Positions 44,344 through 53,527 are shown, numbered from the stretch's first letter. The stretch: DNA of 53,645 bases from Bradyrhizobiaceae bacterium (GCA_024103135.1 JAGFIZ010000101.1:1-53645), one strand, 5' to 3'. Translations and numbers: made by a program. Notes: a model not told the origin generated them from the letters alone.

Positions 44344-45623
44344 TGCTCGTTCACTCCGGATGTGGTGAGGTACTGCATAACGGCTAGTGATCGCTGAATG
44401 CGATGCAGCGTCCTGTTACGCTCGGCTGCATCCAAGGCATTAACATCACGCAGATAGTCGTGAGCCGTTAGCACACCATTGTGAAGTTGTGCTTTTGATA
44501 CACCAAGCACTTCGGTGCGTTCTTCAACGATGATGCTGTCAAGGGCGATGATGCTGTCGAGTGCCAGGACCTGTTTGCGCAGCTGCACCAAGGTCATGTT
44601 CGTATTTAACTCAAACTCATTCTTGCGGAGATCCACGCTTTGGTGTTCAACGTCTATCAACTCTTCATCAGCTTGACGTGTATAGAACGGGGTAATAGCC
44701 CAAGAGAGTTGTACACCAGCGATGTAGTACGTATCGAATTCATTGAGCAGCATGTTAAAGCCAGGCTTACCATAGCCCCCTTTCGCAAACAAAGCCAGAC
44801 GTGGCATTGACTGTGCCGTGAGTGCATCATGTCGTTCGTCAAGCAACGAATGTTGTGCGTGGAATAATGCCAGCTCGGGTCGACCTATCCCTTCACTCTC
44901 CGGCATGCGCGTAGGGAGTTCAAAGACCGTCGACGTATCAAATGTTTCCCCAACCAACATCGAAAGCATTGCCAGGTGGGCTTGCCAGTCGGCCGATAAC
45001 TGAATCTCTCGTTGCTGGGCCGAGAGGAGTTCTGCGTGTAGGAGGCTTACCTGTTGACTGAGGACAGCGCCGGCCTTTGCTGCACCACGTAGAACGTTTA
45101 GCGATGTCTCGAGTTCGTTCATCACTGAACGCACCTGTTGTCTTTGCTCTTTTACCATCTGGATTGCCGCGACCATTTGTTGTATGCGACCCTTGAGGGC
45201 GTAGAGGTCGACTTCCACTTGCCGCGTTTGCATGGTGGTTTGCGCCGATGCTAGCTGACTCTGTGCGGACATCTGTCCACCATCATAGAGGACCTGCGTG
45301 AGCTCTGCTTGTATTCTGTACTGATCCTTTGATAGCGGCGATATTGGAAGCGATGGTAACGAAAATGGTACGGTCGTTACGTCCGACTGGTAGCTTGCCT
45401 GCGCCGTGATTGATAACTGAGGGTAGTAGCCCTTGTAGGCATTGTCGACGTTGTACTCCTCTGACCGAGCTATCAAGTCCAACTGCCGCGTTCGCGGATA
45501 GTTGTCAGTGGCAAGGCGTATGAGTTGATTGACAGTGTATACGCTGCCATTCGTAGCCGTTAGAGGTACGGCAAGTAGTGGGATGACAGCAGCGGACAGC
45601 ACGAAAGAATGAAGTGTTTTCAT
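44340..45623 (-). CDS. TolC-family outer-membrane channel
   Basis: A 427-residue outer-membrane efflux protein. Signal peptide (residues 1-24), then two long coiled-coil repeats with TolC-like spacing (Gln/Ala-rich heptads, GAVLSQQVSLLHAEL, and VEERTEVLGVSKAQLHNGVLTAHDYL). Its place between the TetR regulator and the adaptor completes a three-part exporter. Coupled by ATGA to both neighbours. Confidence 0.91.
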   Translation of the reverse strand: MKTLHSFVLSAAVIPLLAVPLTATNGSVYTVNQLIRLATDNYPRTRQLDLIARSEEYNVDNAYKGYYPQLSITAQASYQSDVTTVPFSLPSLPISPLSKDQYRIQAELTQVLYDGGQMSAQSQLASAQTTMQTRQVEVDLYALKGRIQQMVAAIQMVKEQRQQVRSVMNELETSLNVLRGAAKAGAVLSQQVSLLHAELLSAQQREIQLSADWQAHLAMLSMLVGETFDTSTVFELPTRMPESEGIGRPELALFHAQHSLLDERHDALTAQSMPRLALFAKGGYGKPGFNMLLNEFDTYYIAGVQLSWAITPFYTRQADEELIDVEHQSVDLRKNEFELNTNMTLVQLRKQVLALDSIIALDSIIVEERTEVLGVSKAQLHNGVLTAHDYLRDVNALDAAERNRTLHRIQRSLAVMQYLTTSGVNEQ

Positions 45624-46249
45624 ACCTCTTCACCGCTCCTAAGCATCGCAAGTAACCAGACCGGTATTTGTTTTCGACGTTGTTCAAGCATCGCATCGAA
45701 CTCCTGATCAGTCACCCCGCTTGCCGCCATAATGATCGGGCGTCCGATATACGGGAACACCGTGATCGCCATCAGGTTGATAAAGTAGTGTACGGGGTTG
45801 ACTCGTGGTTTCTTACTAGCAGCCTTGAGTTGTTTCAAGAAGACTGAGTTGGCCAGTATGGACGCAATGCCGACCTTCCGTGCCAGCGCAGTGGGATTCC
45901 TCCGAAGCTCACTCATGATGAACATTGGCACATCCGGGTTGTTGCGGAGCATCGACACGTACACATCAGCAAACGCTGCGAGCTTCTCTTCAAGCGTCGT
46001 CTTTGGATTATTGATCACCTTGGAAATGTCCGCAAGAAACAATTGCAGATGTTCCACCATAACCTGCTGGAACAGCGCCTGTTTGCTTCGGAAGTAGTAG
46101 TTCACGAGGGCCAGGTTACAGTCCGCCCCCTTCGCAATATCCCGCGTCGTTGTTCCCGCATACCCACGGAGCACAAACAATTCTCTCGCCGCATTCTTGA
46201 TGCGTAGCTCCACTGAGCTATCGTCCACAATCTTCTTTTTAGGGGGCAT
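45620..46249 (-). CDS. TetR/AcrR-family regulator, CecR-like
   Basis: A 209-residue repressor. The helix-turn-helix is residues about 18-60 (LRIKNAARELFVLRGYAGTT, then DIAKGADCNLALVNYYFRSK). The C-terminal ligand domain is long and helical. ATG 46249 is used; the longer TTG reading is less likely. CecR regulates the ybh exporter in E. coli, and this gene heads the homologous operon, with probable operator repeats just upstream. The inducer is unknown. Confidence 0.88.
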   Translation of the reverse strand: MPPKKKIVDDSSVELRIKNAARELFVLRGYAGTTTRDIAKGADCNLALVNYYFRSKQALFQQVMVEHLQLFLADISKVINNPKTTLEEKLAAFADVYVSMLRNNPDVPMFIMSELRRNPTALARKVGIASILANSVFLKQLKAASKKPRVNPVHYFINLMAITVFPYIGRPIIMAASGVTDQEFDAMLEQRRKQIPVWLLAMLRSGEEV

Positions 46250-46297
46250 ACCAGGATTGTCCAGTGTGACTATCAAGTGAGGATACAACTAGCAGCG

Positions 46298-46355
46298 CAC
46301 TGCGCTATTGGATTCAAACTTAGTTAAACAATAGTTTAAAACAAACGTTTGAATC
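46298..46355 (-). promoter_or_regulatory. Operator-like inverted repeats before the tetR operon
   Basis: GATTCAAAC (46311-46319) and GTTTGAATC (46347-46355) form a 9-bp inverted pair. Inside lie TTAAAC/GTTTAA (46324-46329 with 46334-46339) and the perfect palindrome CAAACGTTTG (46342-46351). Closer to the gene, AGCGCA-C-TGCGCT spans about 46294-46306. Nested palindromes at this distance from a TetR gene point to autoregulation. Confidence 0.55.
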
Positions 46356-46530
46356 AGATTTAGTTGAAATGCACACAGAATTAGTTCCACAGGACCCATC
46401 CTGTGAAAAGCTGCGATGCGTTATAACTTGAGCTTACCCAAAGCACCACGTTGACAGCGACACAGTGCTCTTAGCGAGTCACATAAGCGCGAGGTTGCAA
46501 CCTTGAGTGTTGAATACTCGCACAAAACGC

Positions 46531-46565
46531 AAAAGCCCGTCAAACCAATGATTTGACAGGCTTTT
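46531..46565 (-). terminator. Terminator after tRNA-Asn
   Basis: The stem AAAAGCC...GTCAAA (46531-46544) pairs with TTTGAC...GGCTTTT (46552-46565), loop CCAATGA, one internal mismatch. On the minus strand the hairpin ends in a T-run, just downstream of the tRNA. Confidence 0.8.
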
Positions 46566-46570
46566 CCTTG

Positions 46571-46644
46571 CTCCGCAGCAGGGACTTGAACCCCGGACCC
46601 TCTGATTAACAGTCAGATGCTCTAACCAGCTGAGCTACTGCGGA
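46571..46644 (-). tRNA. tRNA-Asn (anticodon GTT)
   Basis: A 74-base cloverleaf read on the minus strand: acceptor TCCGCAG with CTGCGGA plus discriminator G, D arm GCTC/GAGC, anticodon arm TCTGA-CTGTTAA-TCAGA giving anticodon GTT, T arm with TTCAAGT loop. CCA is not encoded. It is followed by its own terminator. Confidence 0.96.
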
Positions 46645-46732
46645 AAATCGAGCCGCAAATATACAAGGAATTTGCAAAACGTACATTTGTGGACTGGATT
46701 GCTGTTTTTTCAGGCCTGTTCATACGCTGGTT

Positions 46733-47389
46733 ATGACCCCCTCCGTAGTCCTCCACTCCCGCCGCTACGGCGATACGTCACGTATCGTGGTGCTCTTTAC
46801 CGAAGAGTACGGCAAGGTGTCTGTCGTGGCACGGGGCTCCCGCATGCCCAAGAGTAGCTACGGTAGCACACTGGAACCGCTGACGGTGGGCAGGGTGCAC
46901 GTGTACTATAAGCGCAACCGCGATCTGCATACGCTGGGGACGGCTGAAGCAACCCATACCTGGAAACACCTGACAAGCTCACTGGAGCACCTCGAAGCTG
47001 GCCTCCAGCTCTGTCAGCTTATCCTCCGCACTCAACCCGATGGCGTGCCTGCCCCGGAGGTGTTCTCGCTAGTTCGGACGACGCTGGAATCATTGGAGGG
47101 GGCTAAGGTAGATGCGGCCTACCGCATTGGATTGGCTGCACGGATTCAACTCACACATTTCATGGGCTTTGGTCTGCAGTTGATGGAACAGCCGGGTGGA
47201 CGTGTGCTGCGGGTGAATCTGGAGGATGGTCAGTATTCACCGACAACCGGATACCAGTTGAGTGGCGATGCCTATGCAATCCTCGCTCAGCCGCTCATGG
47301 TCGACACTGTGGTTAGCCAACACGACAGGCTCGAAGTCGAAAGCTTCCTGCAACATTACTTTGCCCAGCACCTAGGGAGACGTGTATGA
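46733..47389 (+). CDS. recO: DNA repair protein RecO
   Basis: A 218-residue protein that works with RecF and RecR to load RecA onto SSB-coated gaps. The N-terminal OB-fold has LHSRRYGDTSRIVVLFTEEYGKVSVVARGSR. The helical C-terminal part is somewhat short and lacks the zinc-binding Cys cluster of some RecO proteins. TACATTTG (46682-46689) upstream matches a Bacteroidota -7 box but lacks a proper -33 element. recF is at 10968. Confidence 0.9.
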   Translation: MTPSVVLHSRRYGDTSRIVVLFTEEYGKVSVVARGSRMPKSSYGSTLEPLTVGRVHVYYKRNRDLHTLGTAEATHTWKHLTSSLEHLEAGLQLCQLILRTQPDGVPAPEVFSLVRTTLESLEGAKVDAAYRIGLAARIQLTHFMGFGLQLMEQPGGRVLRVNLEDGQYSPTTGYQLSGDAYAILAQPLMVDTVVSQHDRLEVESFLQHYFAQHLGRRV

Positions 47390-47445
47390 ACATGGGCGTT
47401 ATCTTCAAACGTGTAAACAGACTGGTCTTCCTACCTACGGTTGCC

Positions 47446-47453
47446 TAACTTTG
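47446..47453 (+). promoter_or_regulatory. Possible -7 box TAACTTTG
   Basis: An exact TAnnTTTG match ends four bases before the ATG at 47458. No clear TTTG lies at the proper upstream distance. If used, the message would be nearly leaderless, as proposed for the genes at 798 and 4863. Confidence 0.25.
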
Positions 47454-47457
47454 AGAC

Positions 47458-48786
47458 ATGCTTGGTAACCTGGCGCTGACGTTATTCTTTGTGCTGCTCA
47501 ACGCATTCTTCGTTGCTGCAGAGTTCGCCCTCGTCAAGGTGCGTGGCTCCCAGGTTGATATACGCCTGAAGGAGGGTGACGTGCTGGCGAAGATTGCCAG
47601 ACATATCCTCGACCACCTCGATGCCTACCTGAGCGCCTGCCAACTGGGTATCACCCTTGCGTCACTGGCACTGGGCTGGATCGGTGAGCCGGTGGTGGCG
47701 GCAATGGTCGGACAGGTTGCTGGGTGGACAGGTGTGGCCCTGCATGCCGATACGTTGCATACCATCAGCATCATCCTTGCCTTTACGCTGATTACGGTGC
47801 TGCACATCGTCATCGGCGAACTGGCACCGAAGACGTTTGCCATACGCCGACCCGAAGCGGTGACCTTTGGCATTGCCCTGCCCCTTCATGCCTTCTACTT
47901 GCTCTTCCAACCCTTCATCCGCGCACTGAACTGGATGAGCGTGAGCTTGCTGAAGTTGCTTGGCATGGACCCCGCACCTGAACATGAGGTGCATACCTCA
48001 GATGAACTGCGGTACATCATTGCCCAGAGTAGCAAACAAGGGACGCTTGAAGTAAGCGAACAAGAGCTCATCGAAAATGTCTTTGACTTTACGGAGACAA
48101 CGGCTGGACAGGTCATGGTGCCCCGTTCCAAGATCAGTGCCTTCAACATCACATCGCGTATCGACCTTGTGCTCGAACGCGTCATGGAGGAGGGATACTC
48201 ACGTCTGCCGGTGTATAAGGACACGATTAACGACATCGTGGGCATTATCTACGTGAAGGACTTGATCACGCTCATGCATCATAAGGACCTGATCCTGATC
48301 GAAGACATTCTCCATCCTGTCTACTTCGTGCAGGAAGATGTGATGCTCAAACGCCTGCTGCGCGACATGCAGGTACGTCGTACGCACATGGCCATCGTGC
48401 TCGATGAGTTTGGCGGTACTGCTGGACTGGTGACGATGGAAGACATCATCGAAGAGCTCGTAGGCAACATTCAGGATGAGTATGACGACGAAGCACCGCT
48501 CATAGACGAACCACTGAAGGACACCTGGGTAGTGGATGCCAGCATCCATATCGACGAAGCAAACGAACTCCTGCCAAAGCCCCTTCCCAAGGAAGAAGAC
48601 TACGAGACCGTTGGTGGACTTATCAACTACGTTGCAGGCCGCATACCAGCTACAGGCGACGGTGTGCTGTTGGATGCCTATGCCGTTACCATCGTTAGTG
48701 CAACACCACGCAGAGTGGAGCGCGTGCAGTTTACGTTACGCAAGCCCCTTAATACGATGGACGAAAGCCCATCTCATACCACATAA
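47458..48786 (+). CDS. CNNM/HlyC-CorC family membrane protein
   Basis: A 442-residue protein. The N-terminal DUF21 domain (about 1-190) has four membrane helices, starting LALTLFFVLLNAFFVAAEFALVKVR and including LGITLASLALGWIGEP. Two CBS domains follow (FTETTAGQVMVPRS to HPVYFVQEDVMLKRLLRDM), and the C-terminal CorC/HlyC domain ends near RRVERVQFTL. The family is linked to Mg2+/Co2+ transport or efflux; haemolysin activity is a historical name. Its 3' end overlaps the convergent oligopeptidase gene by 38 bases. Confidence 0.93.
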   Translation: MLGNLALTLFFVLLNAFFVAAEFALVKVRGSQVDIRLKEGDVLAKIARHILDHLDAYLSACQLGITLASLALGWIGEPVVAAMVGQVAGWTGVALHADTLHTISIILAFTLITVLHIVIGELAPKTFAIRRPEAVTFGIALPLHAFYLLFQPFIRALNWMSVSLLKLLGMDPAPEHEVHTSDELRYIIAQSSKQGTLEVSEQELIENVFDFTETTAGQVMVPRSKISAFNITSRIDLVLERVMEEGYSRLPVYKDTINDIVGIIYVKDLITLMHHKDLILIEDILHPVYFVQEDVMLKRLLRDMQVRRTHMAIVLDEFGGTAGLVTMEDIIEELVGNIQDEYDDEAPLIDEPLKDTWVVDASIHIDEANELLPKPLPKEEDYETVGGLINYVAGRIPATGDGVLLDAYAVTIVSATPRRVERVQFTLRKPLNTMDESPSHTT

Positions 48787-50899
48787 ACGCATACTTGTCG
48801 GTAACGTTGCCGAGTGACTTCTGACGGTTTACCGCGCCATGTCCGCTTTGCGTCTCCACGCGAAGTATCATCGGCCTACTTCCCTTGTACTTGGCTTGTA
48901 GCTGTGCGGCAAACTTGAATGAGTGTGCAGGCACTACCCTATCGTCGTGATCACTCGTCATCACCATCGTGCTTGGATACTCCACACCACTCTTCACGTT
49001 GTGATAGGGCGAGTAGGCGTAGAGGGCTTCAAACTCTTGCTTGTCGTCTGCAGAACCATAGTCCGTTACCCAATACCTACCAATCGTAAACAAGTGATAG
49101 CGTAGCATATCCAACACGCCAACCTCTGGCACTGCAACACGGAACAAGTCAGGACGTTGCAGCATGACGGCACCAACCAGTAGGCCACCATTGGAGCGTC
49201 CGTTCAGTGCCAAGTGTTTGGCCGACGTGATACCATTCTGTACAAGCCATTCTGCAGCGGCAATACAATCGTCGAACACATGTTGCTTGTTCAACTTCGT
49301 GCCATCCAGGTGCCATGCTTCGCCGTACTCGCCACCACCACGCAGATTTGGTATTGCCACCACGCCGCCTTGCTCCAGCCATGGAATGTAGAGAGCATTA
49401 AAGTTTGGTCCATAGGTAATGCCAAAGCCACCATATCCAAACACCATCGTTGGTGCATTGCGATCGAACTTCAGTCCTCGCTTATGCAAGACGAACATTG
49501 GCAGTCGCGTTCCGTCCTTACTCGTCACCCACACCTGTCGCTCTTCAAACGCCGATGGATCGAATGGTGGTTGCACCTTGTAGTACACCGTGCTTGCATT
49601 TGTACCAACATGATACTCGTAAATCGTTGTCGGCGTAACGAAGGAACTAAACGAGAAGTACAACACAGTGTCCGTCGGTTCGCCACCAAAGCCCCCTACA
49701 TTCCCTGCTCCTGGCAGGTTAACCGTGGTGAGTTGTTTGCCTTCCGTATCGTACACCGTCACATGATCGTGGACATCCATCATGCGGGTGACGAAGATTC
49801 TACCGCCGCCCCATGCCACAGAACTAATGGGTTGTATGGTTTCGCCAATCACCGTTTCCATACGTGGTGTGGATTCCAGATTGGTAATGCGAACAACCTT
49901 GCCATTCTTGGCATCCAGCGTCGTTCTACCGTAGAACATCCCATTGTGAAAGAAGGAAGGCCAGAACGCTTCATCCGGATGTGAATAAAGAAGCTTGAAC
50001 TCACCTGGCGAATCCCAAGCCCCCTCCATGCCGATGTACTTGATGTAAATCCTGTTGCCTCGCATCCCTTGGTCGGCCTCGTAGCGGACGATGTACGGAC
50101 AATGCTCTGGCACCCACATCCCTACTGATCGTGTTGGATGTTCCTTGTCGCGATAGGCCACAACATCCTTGTGTTGTGGTGTGCCAACCGTATGGTAACA
50201 GGTGTACTCGCCTTCGTTGCGTGCAGTGAGCGACAGTTCGTCGTCAGGCACGTCGTACCGATCGTAGAAGAACCCATTGCCATACCAACTCACGCCACCA
50301 TTCTTGATACCACGCAAAGTATCGGCAAGCACCTTCCCCGTTGCAACTTCCAACACGAAGATCGTTCGCCAATCCGAACCCGCCATCGTCTTCCCAAAAG
50401 CCAAATACTTCCCGTCGCGACTTTCAGACGCAAAGGCAAGGGCAATCGTACCATCGTCGGAGAACGTATTCGGGTCGATCAACGTACGTGTAGTGTTCGA
50501 TGTGCGATCACGCACCATGAGTACACCATGGTTCCTCACGCCATCGTTCTCGTAGTAGAACGTGTAGTTACCACGATGCCACGGCGCACTCACACTCTTG
50601 AACGAGCTTACCTCTTTCACGCGCTTGGCCAGCTTATCACGAAACGGAATTCGACGCAAGTACTCGCGAGCCACATCGTTTTCGGCAGCAACCCATGCCT
50701 CGACCTTCGGATTTCTATCATCCTCCAACCACCGATACGGATCTGGAACGGCAACACCATGCAACGTATCCACAACAGGTACCGTAGCCGTCGTAGGATA
50801 GGTAAGGGGCTGTCCACTCGCGCTGCCGACGCTTACAAGCGCACAGCACAACAAACAACACAACAAACCGCAAAGAGAGAGAGCCGACCTTTTGCTCAT
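48749..50899 (-). CDS. Prolyl oligopeptidase (S9A), exported
   Basis: A 716-residue serine peptidase cutting after proline in short peptides. A signal peptide (residues 1-29, Cys/Leu-rich, possibly lipoprotein) precedes the 7-bladed propeller. The catalytic domain carries the nucleophile Ser in NGRSNGGLL (near 565), Asp in TSDHDDRVVP and His in SGHGAVNRQ. PDPYRWLED near the N-terminus is a classic POP landmark. Periplasmic peptide turnover is the likely role. Four AGCCCC[C/T]T words occur in or near it. Confidence 0.95.
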   Translation of the reverse strand: MSKRSALSLCGLLCCLLCCALVSVGSASGQPLTYPTTATVPVVDTLHGVAVPDPYRWLEDDRNPKVEAWVAAENDVAREYLRRIPFRDKLAKRVKEVSSFKSVSAPWHRGNYTFYYENDGVRNHGVLMVRDRTSNTTRTLIDPNTFSDDGTIALAFASESRDGKYLAFGKTMAGSDWRTIFVLEVATGKVLADTLRGIKNGGVSWYGNGFFYDRYDVPDDELSLTARNEGEYTCYHTVGTPQHKDVVAYRDKEHPTRSVGMWVPEHCPYIVRYEADQGMRGNRIYIKYIGMEGAWDSPGEFKLLYSHPDEAFWPSFFHNGMFYGRTTLDAKNGKVVRITNLESTPRMETVIGETIQPISSVAWGGGRIFVTRMMDVHDHVTVYDTEGKQLTTVNLPGAGNVGGFGGEPTDTVLYFSFSSFVTPTTIYEYHVGTNASTVYYKVQPPFDPSAFEERQVWVTSKDGTRLPMFVLHKRGLKFDRNAPTMVFGYGGFGITYGPNFNALYIPWLEQGGVVAIPNLRGGGEYGEAWHLDGTKLNKQHVFDDCIAAAEWLVQNGITSAKHLALNGRSNGGLLVGAVMLQRPDLFRVAVPEVGVLDMLRYHLFTIGRYWVTDYGSADDKQEFEALYAYSPYHNVKSGVEYPSTMVMTSDHDDRVVPAHSFKFAAQLQAKYKGSRPMILRVETQSGHGAVNRQKSLGNVTDKYAFMWYEMGFRPSY

Positions 50900-51143
50900 G
50901 ATTTATCACCGATGTGAGAAGAACAATGCCCTTCCGTGACTGCGTCCCGCGAACTATGATGTCGCATCACGTCGACCGTGCATGGTCGCTACAAGAACGC
51001 GTCAACCCCTAAAATCGGGAAAGTGCCGTACATGGGTGTATGTGAGCGATGGTGGGAAGTTGGGCGGGCACCCAAGCTTTACACCAACGTTAAAGCTGAG
51101 GTTGACTTGACCGTACTGTCAGCCTAGACATTAGTACTCGTAC
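50900..51143. other. Intergenic region, 244 bases
   Basis: Holds the promoter for the oligopeptidase (-) and the 3' end of the T9SS-sorted gene. A 7-bp inverted repeat AGCTTTA/TAAAGCT (51075-51081 with 51091-51097) may be a weak terminator. Small open frames here (for example 31 codons from 51033) match nothing that I know. Confidence 0.4.
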
Positions 51144-53375
51144 TTAGGGCGATACCATAATCTTGCCAACACTTGCCCCCTGACTATTCTCGAACACCAA
51201 CAGATACATCCCTGTTGGCAAGCCACTAACGCTGAGCAAAACTTCTTGCTTGCTGGAAGGACCTGGAAAGGCATGGAGTTGCGCGGTAAAGTCCCGCACT
51301 ATACTGCCCGACAAGTTCACTAGGTAAAGCTGCATGTTGTCCTCCAAGGCAGTAGGAAAACGACCCAGAGTAACACGCAGATTGTCTGAGGCAGGATTGG
51401 GGTGCATCAATCCTACATAGAGATGCTCATAGTAATTGCTGATAGACGTAGCAATAGAGGTATTCGGTTCGAGCTTGAAGCCACATGTCTCCAACGTTGT
51501 GAAAAGCCACGGAATACCATTGTTGTCCATTCCAAGTCTTGTTAGTGGTACTTCGCTGTATGCACCAAAGGCCGAATCAGCAAAGCTGGTGTCGTAGACA
51601 ATGCCGTTGTACGTAACGGCAATCAACCGCCGTTGCGTAAAGTCCCACAGGTATGCCGTATCAGACCTAGCAAACGCGATCACGGAATTGGCATTAATTG
51701 CGCTTCGCAGTTCGTGAACTGCAGAGTCCAATCGTGCCTGATCAGGCGTCCACTTGAAGCATGCAAGATGTGTTAGGCTCGCGGGAGCAAGAGTTGTGTC
51801 GACTATTGATCTTCCCGTTACCAAACTCACCTCCTGATCGGAACATGCAAACAACAGACGAAGTGGAACTGTTCTAATACCGATTCGAGGAGGTAGGATT
51901 GAGTCAGCGGCAGCATGGAGGTCAATTGCCATGACAGTGTCTTGTGCGATTCCCCACAACACGTTCGAAGAGGCAATTGTTGGAAGCATTGCCCATAGAT
52001 ATCCGCCAATTGCTGTCTTCTTCCAGGTTTGCCCTTTATCTGTGCTGGTCAACAGAAACCGTGGAATTGACCGGCAAACGATGATCGAATCGTTGAGCAC
52101 ATCAATTCGATCAGCGGTGAAACCAGCTGCTGAAGTCGCAACTGATTTCCAGTTCTCACCTTCGGTGCGTGTATAGACCGTTTTCGAGCAAAACGCAACC
52201 TCAGGGCCATCGTTAATGTGAACGTACCGGGTGACAAGGTATGCGTTCTTGAGTTCTGGTAGAACGGTAATGGGATCGGCTCTAGACGTAGGAAACAATG
52301 ACGGTACTTTCTCTCCATTAGCCGTAACCATTCCCGTCAGAAAAGGAGTTCCGTTTTGTGTGAACGAAACACCAGGAGAGAAAGCAGAAATTGTATCTAT
52401 CAGCCATGGAGTCTTGACGATGCGACCATCTGGTTTAGCAACAACGATTTTCCCATAGGTGCATAAGATAGTGTCGCCATTGTCGATCACCGCCTTCAAT
52501 ACCCCTTGAAATAAAGAGTCAAGACGATTCCTTCTCTCAATGCCAGTCTCCGACGTCATCGTATAAACACCCTCTCGCTCGTCATTTCCCATGACGCTAA
52601 AGCAGCCGATGATCCCAGAGTGGCCATTGTCACTGAAATATTCTGCATTGTCAATTTTCATGTTCGCCGTGTCCATACGCATGTAGCCTACATTGCCTGC
52701 TTGGAGCTTTCCAACGCTAAGTACCAAGTGCGTTGATAACTGATCTTCAATAGCAATCGAGCCATCGCCCAGCTTGAAGAGCTGCAGGTGTGGTACTCCG
52801 ATTTCTATCCTCCGCACAACTTGTCCCGACAAAGTCGCAATGGTTATCTGACTGCTTCCTTGCAGGGTATATACCAGAGTATCGGCAACTCTTACCACCG
52901 AACGCACATTACTATCGGTTGCAATACTTCCAACTATGGTAGAGTCCCACTTGGCACCTGTGAACTGTAGCTCGAAGACCTTTGACTTTGCTACGGCAAT
53001 GATCGACGAATCACCTTGCCTAGAATATACCTCAAACTCACCTATGCGTCGCCACTGGTCGGCCTTATTGTCAAAGTAGTACACCCTGCCTTGCATTGTG
53101 CACCCAACCAACTGTTGTGAAGCGTGAAACAGCTTGACGTTTCGGTCACCCGAGAAATGCGTTACTGGCCCAATCATTGATGACAATGTTGAATCAAACA
53201 CATAAACACCAGCAACCTCTATATAACTCGTGTATAGCAGCCCCTTGTGAATAGCAGCTGATGATGGAGTTAAAAATCGGTAGTCCAAAAGCTCGCGAGG
53301 CTGCTCAAAGCTCTGTGCTAGGATTGAGGCCACCACACAGGTGGACATTACAAGTGTTAAGAATACTCTAGCCAT
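51144..53375 (-). CDS. T9SS-exported propeller-like protein
   Basis: A 743-residue secreted protein. Signal peptide (residues 1-20, MARVFLTLVMSTCVVASILA), then a long run of beta-repeat units with sequences such as LLTSTDKGQTWKKTAIGGYLWA, typical of BNR/Asp-box propeller blades. The last 85 residues form a T9SS type A tail (GLMHPNPASDNLRVTLG, ending LPTGMYLLVFENSQG). ATG 53375 is used over the longer frame from 53414. Its likely role is surface binding or recognition; no enzyme motif was seen. Confidence 0.85.
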   Translation of the reverse strand: MARVFLTLVMSTCVVASILAQSFEQPRELLDYRFLTPSSAAIHKGLLYTSYIEVAGVYVFDSTLSSMIGPVTHFSGDRNVKLFHASQQLVGCTMQGRVYYFDNKADQWRRIGEFEVYSRQGDSSIIAVAKSKVFELQFTGAKWDSTIVGSIATDSNVRSVVRVADTLVYTLQGSSQITIATLSGQVVRRIEIGVPHLQLFKLGDGSIAIEDQLSTHLVLSVGKLQAGNVGYMRMDTANMKIDNAEYFSDNGHSGIIGCFSVMGNDEREGVYTMTSETGIERRNRLDSLFQGVLKAVIDNGDTILCTYGKIVVAKPDGRIVKTPWLIDTISAFSPGVSFTQNGTPFLTGMVTANGEKVPSLFPTSRADPITVLPELKNAYLVTRYVHINDGPEVAFCSKTVYTRTEGENWKSVATSAAGFTADRIDVLNDSIIVCRSIPRFLLTSTDKGQTWKKTAIGGYLWAMLPTIASSNVLWGIAQDTVMAIDLHAAADSILPPRIGIRTVPLRLLFACSDQEVSLVTGRSIVDTTLAPASLTHLACFKWTPDQARLDSAVHELRSAINANSVIAFARSDTAYLWDFTQRRLIAVTYNGIVYDTSFADSAFGAYSEVPLTRLGMDNNGIPWLFTTLETCGFKLEPNTSIATSISNYYEHLYVGLMHPNPASDNLRVTLGRFPTALEDNMQLYLVNLSGSIVRDFTAQLHAFPGPSSKQEVLLSVSGLPTGMYLLVFENSQGASVGKIMVSP

Positions 53376-53389
53376 GATTGATCCTCGAA

Positions 53390-53527
53390 TCAGCTTCCAC
53401 ATAAACTCGTACAATTAGATGGTACGGGTACGCCAGGACACCCAGGATCGAACGTCGGATTACATTCAAAGTATAAGCGTGGCTCCTGTGTGCATGGATC
53501 CAAATTACTTGGGTCAGCAGAGATACT
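53390..53527 (-). pseudogene. Cys-rich open frame without a start (fragment)
   Basis: Forty-five codons end in TGA 15 bases before the T9SS-sorted gene. They encode five cysteines in a Pro/Asn/Asp-rich context (DPCTQEPRLYFECNPTF, then PGCPGVPVPSNC). A TAA stop lies immediately upstream in frame and no ATG exists; TTG at codon 9 is the only option. It may be the remnant of a degraded gene or a frameshifted small secreted peptide. Confidence 0.35.

Larger units (their letters stand above)
2372..53246. repeat. Dispersed over-represented octamer AGCCCC[C/T]T, 34 copies
   Basis: Counted by eye. AGCCCCCT on + begins at 2372, 10015, 11919, 17800, 28207, 31830, 35297, 37214, 39425, 44774, 49690, 50018; as AGGGGGCT at 7323, 13886, 22656, 29393, 33187, 39566, 47097. 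AGCCCCTT on + begins at 4671, 14149, 17074, 31099, 36554, 37497, 40365, 40784, 48578, 48743, 53239; as AAGGGGCT at 16159, 37379, 43855, 50804. That is 19 and 15 copies against about 1.6 each under uniform composition. Twenty-three lie in one orientation and eleven in the other. Most are inside genes, in all three frames, encoding for example KGA, EGA, KGL, PLP, APF and GGF. The function is unknown; see the findings. Confidence 0.85.

Noticed and set aside
51033..51128. A 31-codon open frame between the oligopeptidase and the T9SS gene
   Set aside because: No ribosome site, no recognisable motif, and length expected by chance.
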